Below, piece after piece: positions 63,000 through 64,000 of a DNA stretch of 64,000 bases (its first letter is position 1; every line of letters begins with the position of its first letter). The position numbers and the translations under genes are program-made. The stretch is from positions 124,001 through 188,000 of the forward strand of contig NZ_FPBF01000001.1 of NCBI RefSeq assembly GCF_900116615.1. The letters are read 5' to 3'. This DNA comes from Algoriphagus locisalis. GTDB lineage: Bacteria; Bacteroidota; Bacteroidia; Cytophagales; Cyclobacteriaceae. Under the pieces are notes generated by a model that saw only the letters and a program-made list of their open reading frames with translations, ran no database searches and was not told the origin of the DNA.

Positions 63000-64000
63000 T
63001 TAATTGAATTTTTTAAAATTAAAGGCATACCCTACTAAAAGTCCAATATTCGAGTATCCTGCTTTTGTTATGACGAGTGCTCCCTCCAGTAACTGGTCAG
63101 CCTCCACATTGTTAAAACTACCTCTTTGCAAATATTCCTGCGTGGATCCAAAACTATACATCAGACCGAGTGTGAGACTACTTCTGGATTTCTTGATCTC
63201 AGCCCCAAAAGAGACATGGTAAATGTCCCATTGGGTAATCTCAGTATTCAATTGGTTTCTTTGTACAGATCCTTCATCGAAATATGAAAAATCAGTGCGA
63301 AAACTGCCCAGAAGTTTAAGCCTTTCCTTTAATTGATTCTCATATCCGATGGAGAAATTTGTTACAGGCTTCATTGCGGTCTCTACATTTAAAAAATCTT
63401 CACTGTCAAAAGCCTGTCCTATATTATCTGGACGAACTAATGTGCCTGATTCCGCACTAATTATCCGATAATTGTCAACTCCTCCAAAATGTGTAATGTT
63501 AATACTTAAAACAGAGCGGTTAAATGTTTTATGAGCCCCTACAGCAATTTCAAAAGGCGATTTGTAGGTTGTCTTTAATTTTTCCTGCCGATCAGAAGCA
63601 TAGGCAGTTACTGGATTTTCAATTCCTGGCACTATGAGATTGGATAGCGTAAGATCCTCTGCCACAGTTCCATTTCCTAGCCAGTCCAACCCCGGAGTGG
63701 TAATAGCTAGTCCTAATCCGTAAGTCCCTTTTTGATAATTTAATCCTAGTTTCAAAGATGTTCTGGCGGCGAAATAATTGATAAACTCATTCTGGGTTCT
63801 AGAAATCAAAAAGTAATCATCGCTATTGGTTAACGCCTTTGCCGAAAATCGATAAGAATAATTTAGTGTGCGAAGGGTGTTTAATAAACTAATGCCGAAA
63901 CCAAGGTTGGGACTTAGTTTTTTGCCTATGCCTAGTGCTACGGTAGTTTCCTGCACCTTTGTGATAATTCCGGATTCGGATACCAGATCTTCTTGTCCAG
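63000..64000 (-). CDS. OmpP1/FadL-like outer membrane protein, N-terminus outside the window
   Basis: The frame is open to base 64000; at least 333 C-terminal residues are visible, first GQEDLVSESGIITKVQETTV. The sequence is typical of a 14-stranded transport barrel: ALGIGKKLSPNLGFGISLLN, LKLGLNYQKGTYGLGLAITT, FEIAVGAHKTFNRSVLSINI and SSLTLGLMYSFGS, ending with GLLVGYAFNFKKFN. FadL proteins import hydrophobic compounds, but remote members may not. It is the first visible gene of the operon with the unknown protein and OmpA. Confidence 0.78.
   Translation of the reverse strand, partial: GQEDLVSESGIITKVQETTVALGIGKKLSPNLGFGISLLNTLRTLNYSYRFSAKALTNSDDYFLISRTQNEFINYFAARTSLKLGLNYQKGTYGLGLAITTPGLDWLGNGTVAEDLTLSNLIVPGIENPVTAYASDRQEKLKTTYKSPFEIAVGAHKTFNRSVLSINITHFGGVDNYRIISAESGTLVRPDNIGQAFDSEDFLNVETAMKPVTNFSIGYENQLKERLKLLGSFRTDFSYFDEGSVQRNQLNTEITQWDIYHVSFGAEIKKSRSSLTLGLMYSFGSTQEYLQRGSFNNVEADQLLEGALVITKAGYSNIGLLVGYAFNFKKFN

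Overview
The window looks like a chromosomal segment of a Bacteroidota bacterium, most likely order Cytophagales, family Cyclobacteriaceae (Algoriphagus-like). The signs are two SusC/SusD pairs, a LytS/LytTR two-component pair, DUF4221 and GSCFA proteins, a short Bacteroidota-type histone H1-like gene, and promoters of the TTTG - about 20 bp - TAnnTTTG type with little Shine-Dalgarno signal. No rRNA, tRNA, CRISPR array, prophage or full insertion sequence was seen. Placement below the phylum is inference.

Layout. 1-4.8 kb: end of a membrane protein, a LytTR regulator/sensor kinase pair, a small ExbB/MotA-like membrane protein, a class C beta-lactamase-like serine hydrolase and a SnoaL-like secreted protein. 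5.1-14.8 kb: a haem-oxidase island with an internally duplicated membrane protein of unknown function, a DyP peroxidase, a catalase-like/SRPBCC fusion read from the other strand, and a 1708-residue pseudokinase-ATPase-GAF-adenylate cyclase. 14.9-22 kb: a DUF4221 lipoprotein and three toxin-antitoxin modules (RES/Xre, HigBA, PIN with a small antitoxin) on either side of the agmatine-to-putrescine operon aguB-aguA and an esterase. 22.1-30.4 kb: PriA, a YyaL/DUF255 protein, a GSCFA protein, an ECF sigma factor with a membrane partner, and DUF1835 and DUF1801 proteins. 30.6-44.6 kb: an S9D glutamyl endopeptidase, SusCD pair 1 (+), a VOC protein, PBP4/DacB, and SusCD pair 2 (-). 45-52.7 kb: membrane pyrophosphatase HppA, an HD phosphohydrolase, a class A beta-lactamase relative, small conserved proteins, a HbpS-like protein, a Gfo/Idh/MocA oxidoreductase and the histone H1-like gene. 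52.7-64 kb: envelope genes only, all on the minus strand: DUF4136-type lipoproteins, beta-barrels, a porin translationally coupled to an Omp85-like barrel, and a FadL-like / unknown / OmpA operon running off the right edge.

How the genes work together. AguB and AguA complete the conversion of agmatine to putrescine. Each SusC/SusD pair forms a TonB-dependent importer for an unidentified glycan or peptide; neither SusC has an STN domain and no anti-sigma gene is adjacent. The DyP, catalase-like/SRPBCC and duplicated membrane proteins may act together on a lipid or other hydrophobic peroxide, and the cyclase beside them may report a related stress. That link is inference and is the best candidate for an undescribed system. 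Non-coding structure includes clear terminators, candidate operators with 20-bp-spaced repeats in front of two toxin-antitoxin operons, a 33-bp insertion flanked by 8-bp direct repeats at 26.8 kb, and a duplicated ~75-bp element at 59.3 kb.
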